DNA of 64,000 nucleotides, taken from assembly GCA_033807775.1 (NCBI GenBank), contig CM066314.1, positions 153,625,429-153,689,428 of the forward strand. The letters are read 5' to 3'. This stretch comes from Saussurea involucrata. Taxonomy: Eukaryota > Streptophyta > Magnoliopsida > Asterales > Asteraceae. Every line of letters begins with the position of its first letter. Position 1 is the stretch's first letter. The notes below the pieces were generated by a model, which did not search any database, had not been told where the DNA came from, and saw nothing but the letters and a program-made list of their open reading frames with translations. Shown in pieces: positions 44,501-56,130 of this stretch. Made by a program: the position numbers and the translations under genes.

Positions 44501-46008
44501 CAAATCACTACCTGCTGTTTTTCACAATCAATGCGCGCTCCATTCCGACTAAGCCAATCTATCCCAACTACTACATTTATTTCCCTCATCGCAATAGGAA
44601 TAAGATCTATACTAAACTTCACTCCGGCTATCTCTATTACATTACCTTTATACACATCACTCACAAAACGAAACTCCTCGTCCGCTATTTCTACTTCTAG
44701 CGGACTCTCTAACTTGTCCTTTACAATAGCAAAGTCTTTACAAATCGATAAAGAAACAAAAGATTTAGTAGCTCCCGAGTCAAATAAGACAAGGGCAGGT
44801 GATGCATTAACAGGAAAAATACCTGTCACGACATCTGGCTCCTCCTTTGCTTCATCTACGGTCATCTGGAACACTCGCCCCCGAGTCCTGGGTGCGTCGT
44901 TCTTCTTTCCCAATCCACCCTCTAGCATCTTCACCGGTGCGGTTCCCGAGTTCTGGACCGACCCGGTATTCATTGGGCACTCGTCAGCAAAGTGGCCCGG
45001 CTTGTAGCACTTAAAACATATCTTTGCGGTCGCCTTGCAGTCTCGACTGATATGACCCGGTTTCCCGCATTTGTAACAGGTTCCGGAGCCCATACGGCAT
45101 TCTCCCGGATGCTGTCGTCCACACTTCCCACAGCGGGGATGCTCTCTCTTGAACTCTTTCTATACCTCCGGTTTATGACTCCCAGTTTTGAACCTCTTAG
45201 TCTGCTGAGGTTGAGTCTGAACCGTTTCTGCCCTTCTTGTCTTTCTTTGGCTCTCTAATTCGAGCTCTCTAGCCCGAGCCGCCTCGTGCATCTGCTGAAA
45301 ATCAGTGCACCTTGCCATAACAACAAATTCTCTAATCTCCTGTTTCAAAACTCTCCCATATCTGTACATTTTGGCCTTTTCATTCCTGACATACTCAGGA
45401 CAGAAAAGGGACCGCTCCAAAAACTTGTCAGTGATCTCGTTCACCGACTCCGTAGTTTGATCCATAGATAGAAACTCATTTGTGAGTCTCTCTACCTCAA
45501 TTTGGGGCACATACTGTTCCATGAACAGTTCCTTGAACTGTTCCCAAGTCATGCTATCCACTTGTTCTGGCGTCCGAGCACGAACAATAAGGTTCCACCA
45601 GTCTTTCGCTGCCTTCCTCAGAAGGTTCGATGCGTAGCGAACCTTGACTTCCTCGGTACAAAAACTGGTGCGGAAAGCACCCTCCACCTCAGCTATCCAA
45701 CGAGTGCTGGTTACGGGGTCCTTCTGCCCCTCAAACTGTGGCGGCTGACAGGCCGAGAAATCTCTGTAGCTTGTCCCCCGTGGTTGTACGCCTGACAAGC
45801 CCCCTGATCCACTGGCCCTGCTGGCCACAGCTGCCTCTACCTGACTACGAATTTCATTAGCCAGTTCCTGCTTTACCTGCTCAAAGAGACTTGGGAGTAA
45901 CTCGTGAAGAACCTCCCCGACCTCAGCAGCGATCACACCTCTCAGATCAGGAATTTCCTGATCCTCTTCAATAATCGGTCTCTTGCCTTGCCTTCAAGTG
46001 TTCACCAT
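41509..46008 (-). pseudogene. gag-pol: E4 Gag-Pol polyprotein, one frame broken by three stops
   Basis: From ATG at 46008 down to the stop at 41509 a single frame of 1500 codons runs without any frameshift. Gag (about 45936-45160), Cys knuckles (variant CGKCGRQHPGEC, then CYKCGKPGHISRDC and CFKCYKPGHFADEC, about 45125-44985), protease DSGATKSFVS (about 44785), RT with FIDDILIYSKS (about 43760), RNase H (YCDASYHGLGC, TDHKSL), integrase (HKSRFSIHPG...CLTC; TMDLITK; SDRDVRF; SERTIQ) and chromodomain (INLVKVQWEHRKGSEWTWEPEAEM) are all present. Stops: TGA at 45996-45994 (codon 5), TAG at about 45161-45159, and TGA at 44502-44500 between PR and RT. Each can be explained by a single C-to-T change (CGA or CAG). 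The RT-INT part remains open for 977 codons. Confidence 0.93.
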
Positions 46009-46245
46009 TCTGATACATAAACATGATACTTTAGAATAATTCATCTACATCCCCCCCCCCCTGAGCAAACTCCTAGCATAGTCCAGAGGTCCTAGCTTAG
46101 TTGTCTTTCTTTCTAACATGCTCCTTAGAAACCCTCTGCTTAAACTCTCTTAACAAAATCCCTTTCTAGCATGTTACTACCCAACCCTCAACCTTGTCTG
46201 GTTCATAGAATTCTTTTGCAACTATATCAAGTCCCGGCATGTACA

Positions 46246-46289
46246 ATGTAATTGCAATGGTATGGGCCCTTATACCATTATAATTACAC
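46246..46289 (-). promoter_or_regulatory. E4 leader stem-loop with GGGCCC loop
   Basis: ATGTAATT...AATTACAC forms the outer stem, AATGGTAT...ATACCATT the inner stem, and the loop contains GGGCCC. The sequence differs from the E1-E3 hairpins but position and shape agree. Confidence 0.55.
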
Positions 46290-46782
46290 CCTCCATGTTT
46301 AGACTCAACACCGTCACTAAGGTTCCAATTCCCAGCTTAGTTGGTACCTTTAACATATATATCACAACATTTTCCATGTCTACCACTTATCATATAAACA
46401 TTATAATCATATTCTAATTCACATTATGCATCAAACAAAACATACTTGAAACCATAACCTTGTCACATTGACCATATCTAGCATACATAAACATAATACT
46501 CATCCAATACAGTTATAAAACTGGTCTTTCACAAAAACTGAACATGCTTTATCATAAATCCTAATATGGAATAGTGTGCTCACCCCCGTCTTGATGCTCT
46601 GGACCGCAGCTCAGCCGTGGAAACTTTTTCTTTTAAAACACCCTTTCCTTATAAACCATTTTCTTACACGAAACAGCTTTTTTAAAGGTTACTTATTTGA
46701 AAACTTGAGCACTTGGGTTTAAGTTCAAACACTCACCACTTGTGAATGCCCGAATCCCTTAAACCAAGGCTCTGATACCAAC

Positions 46783-48094
46783 TGTAACATCCCTTATCTT
46801 TAAAACACTCATTTAACGGAAAGTAACCTTAAAATACAGCGGAAGATTTGTAACTAAAACATTTAGATAAAATCCCATAATCTTATAGAAAAGAGTACAA
46901 GTTTGCAACTTAAAACCAATAAGTTTGAGAAAAACAATATTCAACTGAAAAGCTTAGAGAATCCAAAACTATCATTCATCAAAAGAAAATATAAGCTGCT
47001 GAGCTGCCGCAAATCCAAAAGCTTCAAGCTGGAGCTTTTCCTTTATTCTTTGAAGATGTACCTGCCACTAAAAGATGAATAACAACGGGGTAAGCTTTCG
47101 CTTAGTGAGCGCGCACCTATACCACATATCATCATGCATACATACTTGCATAAACATAGCAATCACATACATGTAACATCCTTCCATTCCTTAAGGCACA
47201 AAGCCAATAAGGAAGGTCATAACTAGACACTGGTACCAGGCCTCTTCATACATAACATATTCCCTAGGGGTATTACTACCACCATAGGTACTCTTTCCTT
47301 TGGCAAAGCCAAACATACCCATAATCACACATGCAATCCAACTACATACACATAACTTACATAATATAGGTAGAGTACTCACCTGTCAAGATGTCAATTA
47401 CCAAGTACTTCACAGTGTATAATAATCACCTCGTACCACCTATAACATTCATACATACACATATCATAACAAGCCCAAAAATGGAACTCTAATTCTATCC
47501 CAACTCTCATCCCGAAATGACATAGCTAGGATAGTCCAAATACCATAAAACTTTGCCAAACATCCTATTTCATACACCCCATTTCTATTGATTTCTAAAC
47601 ATAATACACATACCTTGCAATTCTAGACCGCGAACAACAATCCTCCTAGAACCTTTCACAACTTGAATCTTCCAAAATCACCAAATCTTTCGCCTGGAAA
47701 ATACAGCAACTTCGGACACTTGGTTCTCTCTACTGGGAACTCCGATGCCAAATCCCTCCGGTCAGAATGTAGATTAGAGGGTCGTGAAGTCGCTGTCCAA
47801 ATTTCACGACGATCCAACGGTTAACGAAGGAGAATCGGTCGATCTTTCACAGCAGCTCACAAGAACTCCGAAAATCCCTTTCTCTTTTCTCTCTTCTTTG
47901 CTAAAGAAACAAATGGGTGCAAATGAGGGTGTTTAGGGTTTCCATCCCTTTACATACATGCCAAAACACACCCTCATCTTACAAAATTGATAAACTGGCC
48001 CCTAGATTCCTGAACACGTACATAACGACCCAAAAATTAACTCAACCCCAAAAGAGACAGTTAAATCACGTAAATTAGGAAACAGGGTGTTACA
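46783..48094 (-). repeat. E4 5' LTR (right in this window)
   Basis: Single-copy version of the LTR. On the minus strand it contains donor-like sites AAG|GTATGTG near 47612 and CAG|GTGAGTAC at 47383/47382. The acceptor-like GTTTATGTATCAG ends at 46010, two bases before the gag ATG. Confidence 0.95.
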
Positions 48095-50640
48095 TCAAGA
48101 TCCTAAATTAAGGCATTCAACCAAGTCGTCTTGAAATGACACCAGTGTTCGACATCACTACTCATTCTTTGATCTTCAACTTCTACCTTCTCAGACATTC
48201 CTTTCACACATAATCAACAACTCACATTCGATAAGGATTTCACCTCTAACCCACCATATATTGACTAACATAACCATCATCCTCTTTAAACTTCCAATGA
48301 TCCCAAAATATGCTTACTTAGCAATTCTTACAGCTAACAACGCTTGGTTTCTCCCTTGGGTAACCACTCACCACCACTCCATCATTCCATCCCGATCATG
48401 GCCATCCCACAACATCTACTTACACTCTACGTGCTCCCACAATCGGGTTAACAATTCGTACACTTCATCCGAAACCCCCAGAAGGCTTCTATCTGATGCT
48501 TCCTCTCTCTCTAACCTTATACCACTACGATACTAGTTGGCACCTTTAGCTTGACAATTACTGTCACTACATGTCCGTACACTCTTTGTCCATAACATCA
48601 CACTGCAGGCCAAATCTCTCATGATCATTTACACAATTCGAACTTGCCTTCATATCCTCCCGTATATGATCGAGTCTATCCCGCTACTTAATCCTTCCCC
48701 AACTTGATGAACTATAACTCACGAGTTCCCACTTAACTTAAACGTAGTCATTCCTGTGGCTCCCTACGATCCGAGCCCTTTCCCCGACACGGCACATTTC
48801 TTTACTGGATGATACTGTCTACACTCACTTCGTTTGTGTTACACACCTTATCTTTGTATGGACCCTCCACATCTCGAAACTAGAACGCTTATTCAACACA
48901 ACGGTCTCTCACTAACTTAGCACCCCCACAAGGTGTTCTATCCACTTTCGCTCTTCTGGTTCAAGCCTTCGGCCTTAACCGTTTGGAACGGTTGCCGACT
49001 TCAACGCCAAAAGTCGACCTGTAACTACTTTCTTAACCTATTATTTAACAAGGGTTCCCTTACGGAACCTAACCCTACCAACATATCATAATCACCCTCA
49101 AAATCCGTCGCCCTTAATTCAAGGTTACTCATGTAACATCAATATTACAAGCTCATCTCAAAAATCATATCTCACGTCGCGGACCTTTCATTTCTGCCTC
49201 ACAACACTACTCATATCGAGTTGCTAGAATCATCACCTCGAAGGCTTCAAGTCCTTCCTTCGGACATAACCGTCCCTTGACAACCGTACTTCCAATTACC
49301 GAACAAGGGTGCAAACTCTTATACAACCGATACTATAATCTACTTCTGATTGCACCACTGCCCACCTTTCCTCTTGAACACAAGTACTAAAGCTACAACA
49401 TTCCTTCCTGTTTTGACCGACACTTTTCCACTCTTGGAGTTCTTCCTTAGCTTAACATGTAATATCTTACGACCTAGTGAGTTCATAGCCTCCATGCATG
49501 ACACTACAGTAAATAAATCTTTTCGCTCATTTCATCATTTTAAATAAACAACGTTTGGAAAACACTTGGGTACACATGACTCCATTACTCTTATAACATC
49601 AACGCCCTGCACAACGATTCGAGAATCGTTTGCATGCATCTTTCTATGAGCCTTAATCTTATTCAATTCCAAACGATGTTATAACGACAGTAATACGTTG
49701 AATGAAAGTCCTTTCATACGACACAATTCTGAAAGAAATTACCGACCCCAAGTAAACCAATTGATCCTCACACCCTTTTATATGATATCAACAGGTTAAA
49801 CTCATTTGATTGTAAAAGTTTTGCTGGCAAACGTCTTCCCGACCCTTTTGTAACAATTTAACTTATCATGAAAAAGTGTGAAATATCTTTCAAATCATTA
49901 ATTTCAAAATCTCATGGTGCAATGTGAATGAAATCACCCTTTCTTTAAACATACGCTTACACATTCTGACCCCTCTTTGATCAAAATTGATATTTACACA
50001 TTTAACTTAAATCGTGAAAATTTTCATATTACAATTTAAGAAAGCTATGCATGAAACTCTACTTGCAATTGGATGCTACTCACTCTAACAAGGTCAATCG
50101 CTTTACTTACGTAACTTATCCTTGACACTACACCTACGACCAAAGGTCGCCTTTTCGGTCATACAATAACTTGCTGAACACGCTTTCCACATCTCACTTA
50201 TTCAACCCTTTCATACTATTTCGTTTTGATCAACTATCTCACCTTCTACTTATACATGCTTTCAATTCACTATAGGTATCTTAATTTCTTTATCCCGCCA
50301 TTGAAAAGCTCGACTAAGAAGTCAGGGCTCCATGGACACTTTCAAAATTTCGACACTGTCCTTCCTTATCATTCGAACTGATCTACTTCGCAATCTCTTG
50401 AACTGGGATTCTCTCCTGAAACAGGAGTCTTACTCAAACTCAAACGTTAATCCTCTCTGAATCCATGAAGAGTTACCTCTAGATGACTCATAACATTCTA
50501 CGCAACATTTCTTCTCTTTAACGTATACATACATCACATCATATATGATTTCTCAAGATACTCCCCAAGCAGAAGAGCTCGGTCTATCCCTCAGGGATCT
50601 TGCTAACCTAGATTACTGGAACAATGCAAGACATGACACA
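48095..50640 (-). pseudogene. E2 interior, unrecognisable decayed coding region
   Basis: Continues the E2 interior after E4. No gag, PR or RT motif can be read in any frame. The plus strand is strongly depleted of G relative to C (some 60-base rows contain two or three G), so the presumed sense strand is C-poor. It could be extreme decay of gag-pol or a non-coding filler of a non-autonomous element. Confidence 0.5.
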
Positions 50641-50883
50641 ACCAATTTGCTAATAGTAAGGTATTGTAAGCATGCACATGTACCTGTAAGTTTGTAATTA
50701 CCCTGGCCAGGGGTAATCCCAAACTTTCCTTACACGTTTGTCCTTGGCACCTTATTCCTAAGCGCATTTATAGTGATCTTTCCTAGAGGCAATACTATGT
50801 CTCGGTTGTGTTCTTCATCCTACAGTTTAAGTTTAGGCCCGAATGGTCACCTAAATCCCTTAAACTAAGGCTCTGATACCATT
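50641..50883 (-). other. E2 leader with primer-binding site and stem-loop
   Basis: Closely matches the E1 leader at 17060-17289. It contains AATTACCC, loop TGGCCA, (G)GGGTAAT at about 50697-50718, with an outer GTAAG...CTTAC pair, and the primer-binding site TGGTATCAGAGCC on the minus strand at about 50869-50881. The stem differs from E1 by a paired A-T to C-G change. Confidence 0.75.
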
Positions 50884-52815
50884 TGTAACGTCCCAAAAAC
50901 ATAGCATGCATTCAGCCAGAAATGAACATTCAAATTACATCATTGAACTTGACCGTAAACATTCGTTCTTCTACATTAAACCAAATTAACAGCGGAAGTC
51001 TAATATCCACAACCGAGCTCTAACTATAGTCAATCATCAAACTCTTGAAGTCGCTCTAAACTCCAAGTCCTCAATGCCTCCTTTTAGTTCTTGCTAGAAG
51101 AACCCATAGAACACTTACCTGAAAATGGTTTAGTTTTTGAAAAGGGAGGGTTAGACCAAAAGGTCTAGTGAATTCCCTCCGTAAAACAACTTGTATAGAC
51201 CTCATGAAAACATTTTGTAAACATGCATCATAAATCATCACATATGGTACTGCACTGTGTATTGGATCATATAAACATTCCTCGATCGGGGCCCAAGCAG
51301 ACTCCCCTTTCACCCTTTCTGGAGCCTACGCAGACTTCCCTCTATCCGGATAGGAGGAAACGTATTCCAACCCACCGGTCTATCATACATATCCAAGGGA
51401 CCGATAGATCCCGAGGATCTCTCTCTGATCCCACAGTGCAGACCGACATCACATAACATGCACATACATTTCATAAAAGCATGTAAATTCATAATCTTTA
51501 TAAATCATGTCTTTCATTTCGTCATGTCAAACACTTCTTAAGTAAACCGAGTACGTACGTGAGAAATATGTAAATCAGTTCGTAAACAAATCATGCTCGA
51601 TAAGAACCATAATCAGTTAAGATAAAGTACGTCATGAAAAAGGGGTTGAGAGAACTCACATGATAGCAATTCTCTTCCTAACCTCTTGTCTTGTTCCGCT
51701 CGTACACCTAATAATTAATTTATAAATTAATTAGATGTAACTCAATTTCGATTCCTAAATTTCTCCTCTTAACTGAACCAATTAATACTCTCGAGTCATT
51801 AAATAAGTATTAGGTCCTTGTCATCACCGGATCTTAGAATAAGCTAAGCCCCATTTACTAGTTCTCAATTAATACTTTAGGTGTTGTTAACTAAGCCCAA
51901 GAGAAGAATAGTTCTCGGCCCAGAAACTCGGCCCAACCGTCTACGCGGCCCAACACACTCTTCGGCCCAATAGGCTACGCGGCCTAGCACATGATTTTGG
52001 CCCAAAGGCATCTCGGTCCAACACTTGAGCTTCGGCACCGGATTGCGGGAATTCAATTCCCGGAAATGCTCACTACGGGACTCCAAGTCCCGGTATGATG
52101 GTTTGGCAGGCTACGGGACTTCCTATCCCGGTATCTACTTAGAGTCTCGGTACCAACCTAATCTCGGTGTTCGGCCAAGTCTCGGTATAACCTTCGATTC
52201 CCGGTATTTAGTTTGAGCCTAGTTACGAACCTCCTAGTCCCGGTAGTACAGTTCCAGGTGTCCCACTTGGGTACCGGTATTGCACCACCCGGTATCATCC
52301 ACTTGGGTACCGGTATTTGGCGATTACGACCAAGCTTAGCAGTACGCCAAACTAATCGGTCTAAACGCGAATCGATTTCTCTAACAATCCTTTACCAAAA
52401 TTTGCAGGTAGTAAACCAATCTTATACTTTACCAATCATAAATAAATCAGTCATTAAGCACTCGATTAGGTTATCCCCATTTATTCCCTTATCTAATCTT
52501 CACAGCTTAAACATGGAAATTTGAACAAAAATATTTATCCTATGCATACAGTGCAGAAGAATATCATAAGAGTAGAGCATTACATACCAACAACCAGAGA
52601 TTCTTCACCATTCACTTCGCCCAGCTCTCTATTGCTCTTTCTCTCGATTTTCTTTCCAGCCGCCAACAATACAGAACAATCAATACCTGCTAAACCTAGG
52701 GATTTGGTCTATATATATTTTCACAAATTGCAAAAATAGTCCCTAAGCATAACTTTCATTCTTCTCGTTCAGGCCACTAAACTATAAATCCTACTAGAAA
52801 ATTTGGGTTGTTACA
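50884..52815 (-). repeat. E2 5' LTR (right in this window)
   Basis: Uninterrupted copy of the LTR that is split by E3 on the left. Compared with the left copy it lacks one ~28-bp GGAGCCTACGCAGACTCCCC-type unit and carries more scattered substitutions than the E3 or E4 LTR pairs, consistent with greater age. Confidence 0.9.
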
Positions 52816-52819
52816 ACAT

Positions 52820-53324
52820 GATTATATAACCGAGAAGCATTTCTTTAACAACAAAATACGGGGGAGACCCGTTACCATCGGGGTGACAAGAACACGAGAA
52901 TGGAGTCACCTACGACGTTATCGGATAGCACCTCAAGTCCCGGTCCTAGTTCCCATGCCATAAAGACATCACAACCTCAAACCATCTCGTACCATGCCTT
53001 TAGTGCCTACTCCGTCGAGTTACACTTCAAGGACTTATGGGACCACATTGCATATCCGAACTAGACGAGTTACACCTCAAGGACTCCAACGTCCTCCATT
53101 GCCTACTCGCTAGTGATCCAATACGACCAACAATAAAATGAACAATTAGTCCATAAAGGTCTAAATCCTCGTTCACAAGGAGATAGCCATCAATAAATTA
53201 CGTACCATGGTAGTGAAAACGTATAAATTGACTCGTACCAATTATGACACAACGACCATCTCTACACAGTAAATATTTAGCATGTGATACTCATCCTCAT
53301 GTAGATTCCAAACATTTACATCCA

Positions 53325-53382
<58 letters not shown>

Positions 53383-53430
53383 CTCATATTGACATATAAA
53401 GTTTACACATACATTTCTATATATATATAT
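52820..53430 (-). repeat. E5 left LTR, second segment, ending in (TA)n
   Basis: Resumes E5 after E2. GAGTTACACTTCAAGGACTT and GAGTTACACCTCAAGGACTC form a short internal duplication (about 53018 and 53068). The segment ends in about 40 bp of TA repeats and a block CATATTGACATATAAAGTTTACACATACATTT that recurs in modified form at 53900-53935 and 55470-55495. Confidence 0.6.
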
Positions 53431-53803
53431 AGGACAATAATCAAATGATAACCACAAATATGTTACAAACCCGTGAGAACCAATGTAAAAATTTTTGTTT
53501 ACATAGTTTTTTTCATCAAAACCTATGATTTAAGATATTGTTACACATATGTTCGTGTTCACCTTATGAAAAGTTTTCATGTGAAAAACGAATTTTGTTT
53601 CACCTAGTGAAATGAAAAATACTCGTAAAAAATATTCACATGGTGAAACAAATCCATGTGAAACTATCATATTATGAAACACATATATTTGAAGTAAAAT
53701 ATAATAAATCCTAGCATTTGATGAAAACATATCATGTAAAAAAATATTTTTTATATCGGTTCTCACGGTTTATAACATATTTGTGGTTCTCATTTGATTT
53801 AAC

Positions 53804-53806
<3 letters not shown>
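53431..53806. mobile_element. MITE with ~55-bp TIRs inserted at (TA)n
   Basis: Left AGG...AATCAAATGATAACCACAAATATGTTACAAACCCGTGAGAACC is mirrored by GGTTCTCACGGTTTATAACATATTTGTGGTTCTCATTTGATT at the right. TATATATA lies on both sides. AT-rich interior, no coding. Confidence 0.8.
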
Positions 53807-53845
<39 letters not shown>

Positions 53846-53944
53846 ACATACATCCTTATATATGAGGGCATATTTATATATGTATGTATATATATACTCA
53901 TATTGACATACGAAGCTTACACATACATTTATATATATATATAT
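53807..53944. repeat. (TA)n and E5 LTR sliver between two MITEs
   Basis: TA repeats flank GTACATACATCCTTATATATGAGGGCATA...CATATTGACATACGAAGC, which resembles the pieces at 53330-53430 and 55396-55490. This suggests the LTR had a tandem TA-rich unit that received several insertions. Confidence 0.6.
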
Positions 53945-55368
53945 AGGGGTGGGTTCAAATAAAAACTCAAATTCAATTGTAAACGTGAGGACAAACCACA
54001 ACCGTTGATTAATAATCCGGTGAAGAGATCAGTGGCAAAAAAACGCGGTGACAATTTTGTAAATAAGTTGAAAACTCTGTCCATGGCTTAATGAATATTT
54101 AGCGCGCAGGGGTAAAATTGGAAAAAAAAATTATTCAGTCTGAATAAAAGGTAATTATTCAGACTGAATAAAAGTAATTATTTTCGTCAGATTAGAATTA
54201 GCGCCTCCTTTGTTGACTTTTTATTTTCTTTTTTAATTAAAAAATTTACCCCCTTAAATTTTAAAATAAATTATCTCAAAAATTACTAACATTTTAATCA
54301 AACAAATTACATCAAAAAAATGAGAATTTCGTGCTCTTTGATATGACATCCATCATGATATAGTTTTTTTTTTCGTTTTAACCGTTTTTACGTGAAATCG
54401 TGTATATGTGTTATATTCAGAGTGAATAATACAACATTCGGGATGAATAATATCAACATTTATTCGGACTGAGTATATAGAATTATTCAGACTGAATATA
54501 TGGAATTATTCGGTCTGAATAATTATATTCGTTTGAATATCTACAATTATTCAGTCTGAATAATTATATATATTCAGACTGAATAAAGATAGATATTCAA
54601 AACGAATAAATGTTTAAGTTTTATTCTTTTTTCATATCTACCTTTATTCAGTCTGAATAATTCTATATATTCAGACTGAATAAAGGTAGATATTCAAAAC
54701 GAATAAATGTTTAAATTTTGTTCTTTTTTCATATCTACCTTTATTCAGTCTGAATAATTCTATAAATTCAGTCTGAATAAATGTAAATATTATTCATCCA
54801 GAATGTTATATTATTCATTCTGAATATATCACATGTACACGATTTCACGTAAAAAACGGTTAAAACGAAGAAAAAAAACTATATCAAGACATGAATAAGT
54901 TTTTTTTAATATCTACCTTTATTCAGTCTGAATAATTCCATATATTTAGTCTGAATAATTCTATATACTCAGTCCAAATAAATGTAAATATTATTCATCC
55001 TGAATGTTGTATTATTCACTCTGAATATAACACATATACACGATTTCACGTAAAAAACGGGTAAAACGAAAAAAAAAACTATATCATGATGAATGTCATA
55101 TCGAAGAGCACGAAATTCTCGTTTTTTGATGTAATTTGTTTGATTAAAATGTTAGTAATTTTTGAGATAATTTATTTTAAAATTTAAGGGGGTAAAAGTT
55201 TTTTAATTAAAAAAGAAAATAAAAAGTCAACAAAGGAGGCGCTGATTCTAATCTTGACGAAAATACCCCTAAAGCTGAATTTTAGGAATGACTTAAATAT
55301 GGCTGCGATCAATGGACGAGATTTGTCCTCACGTTTACAACTGAATTTGAGTTTTTAGATGAACTTTC

Positions 55369-55370
<2 letters not shown>
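53945..55370. mobile_element. Long foldback element with TTATTCAGTCTGAATAA palindromes
   Basis: Ends AAAACTCAAATTCAATTGTAAACGTGAGGACAAA / TTTGTCCTCACGTTTACAACTGAATTTGAGTTTTT. The inverted arms extend inward for about 500-600 bp, including GCGCCTCCTTTGTTGACTTTTTATTTTC and CACGATTTCACGTAAAAA on both sides. The centre holds more than a dozen TATTCAG(T/A)CTGAATA near-palindromes in a ~70-bp repeat. TATATA borders the left and CTCTCT-TATATA the right. No transposase. Confidence 0.85.
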
Positions 55371-55400
<30 letters not shown>

Positions 55401-55496
55401 GTACATACATCCATATATATGAGGGCATATATATATATATATGTACGTATACGTATATATGTTTCAAGTCACATTGACACAAAAGGTGAATGTACA
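55371..55496. repeat. (CT)n-(TA)n and E5 LTR sliver
   Basis: CT repeat, TA repeat, then GTACATACATCCATATATATGAGGGCATA, another copy of the unit seen at 53845. Ends with GTACA next to a Copia LTR. Confidence 0.7.
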
Positions 55497-55775
55497 TGTT
55501 AGTACACAATGTATCCAAGATTTAGGACTAATTGTAATTAGTCAATATTAGTCAAAATCAACAATTTAGCTAGGTTTGGTCAAAGGTATAAATACCTAAT
55601 TGTTAGGGTTTGTGGAGTGAGGTCATTTTAGTATAGCCACTAAGTGCGTGTGTGTGTGAAAATAGAGGGATGGCCTCCATGAGAGAGAATTATTTATTCA
55701 TTCATCATCTTGTATCAATTCTCTTCTCAATGTATTCAATCTTATTGTTAATCATTGTTATCTGAATCATTCTCA
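55497..55775 (+). mobile_element. Truncated Copia element: 279-bp 5' LTR
   Basis: Starts TGTTAGTACACAATG and ends CATTCTCA, followed after one base by TTGGTATCAGAGCCTAG, a primer-binding site. TATAAATA at 55587-55594 is a convincing TATA box. The leader continues to about 56130 but no gag and no second LTR are present, so only the 5' end survives (or the remainder has been deleted). Confidence 0.7.
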
Positions 55776-56130
55776 ATTGGTATCAGAGCCTAGCAGAGGA
55801 ATTTGTGCATCATTCAATCATTTTTATCAATTTTTGAGAAATTGAAAAGTTTTTGAGATTTTGAGATTTTGTTGAAAATTTTCAAAAGATTTGGAAATTG
55901 TTAGTGTTTTGGATTGATATCTGCTCATAAATTTGTTTTAATTGTGTCTTAAATCCTTCTCAATCATTCAGAATTGATTTTAAGCAACATATCTCGTTTT
56001 TGAAAAATCAAGTGATGAACAGTGTTCATCGTTTTTTTTGTTTTGTGAAAATGATGATTGATCTTGGAAAGTTTATGTTGTTTGATCACTTATGCTTTCA
56101 CAGATAGGTATATATGGTTTGCTAATGTCT
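55776..56130 (+). other. Leader of the truncated Copia element
   Basis: Primer-binding site at about 55777, then T-rich untranslated sequence. The junction with E5 LTR sequence on the right is not exact by eye. Confidence 0.5.

Larger units (their letters stand above)
39980..48094 (-). mobile_element. E4: young Ty3/gypsy chromovirus with point-mutated gag-pol
   Basis: LTRs 39980-41469 (1490 bp, 3' LTR) and 46783-48094 (1312 bp, 5' LTR), starting TGTAACATCCC and ending GGTGTTACA; TSD TCAAG at 39975-39979 and 48095-48099. The 178-bp length difference equals one tandem duplication in the left LTR. Otherwise only about eight substitutions are visible. A purine tract (minus strand AGTGGGGGAGAGT) abuts the left LTR and the TGGTATCAGAGCC primer-binding site abuts the right LTR. 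It is inserted into the decayed interior of E2. Confidence 0.97.
29647..52815 (-). mobile_element. E2: Ty3/gypsy-like element, decayed interior, host of E3 and E4
   Basis: LTR start TGTAACGTCCC at 29647 and 50884; LTR end GGTTGTTACA at 38912 and 52815. Flanking duplication is ACAT, or AACAT if the terminal A is shared. The left LTR (29647-31220 plus 38529-38912) is split by E3; the right LTR is 50884-52815. A PPT-like purine run adjoins the left LTR (minus strand TTTTAAGGGGGAAGTGT) and the TGGTATCAGAGCC primer-binding site adjoins the right LTR. The leader next to it closely matches the E1 leader, and the LTRs share blocks with E1 (GAAAAGCGAGGGTTAGACCA), so E1 and E2 are sister families. Only about 3.9 kb of interior remains. 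Confidence 0.85.
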
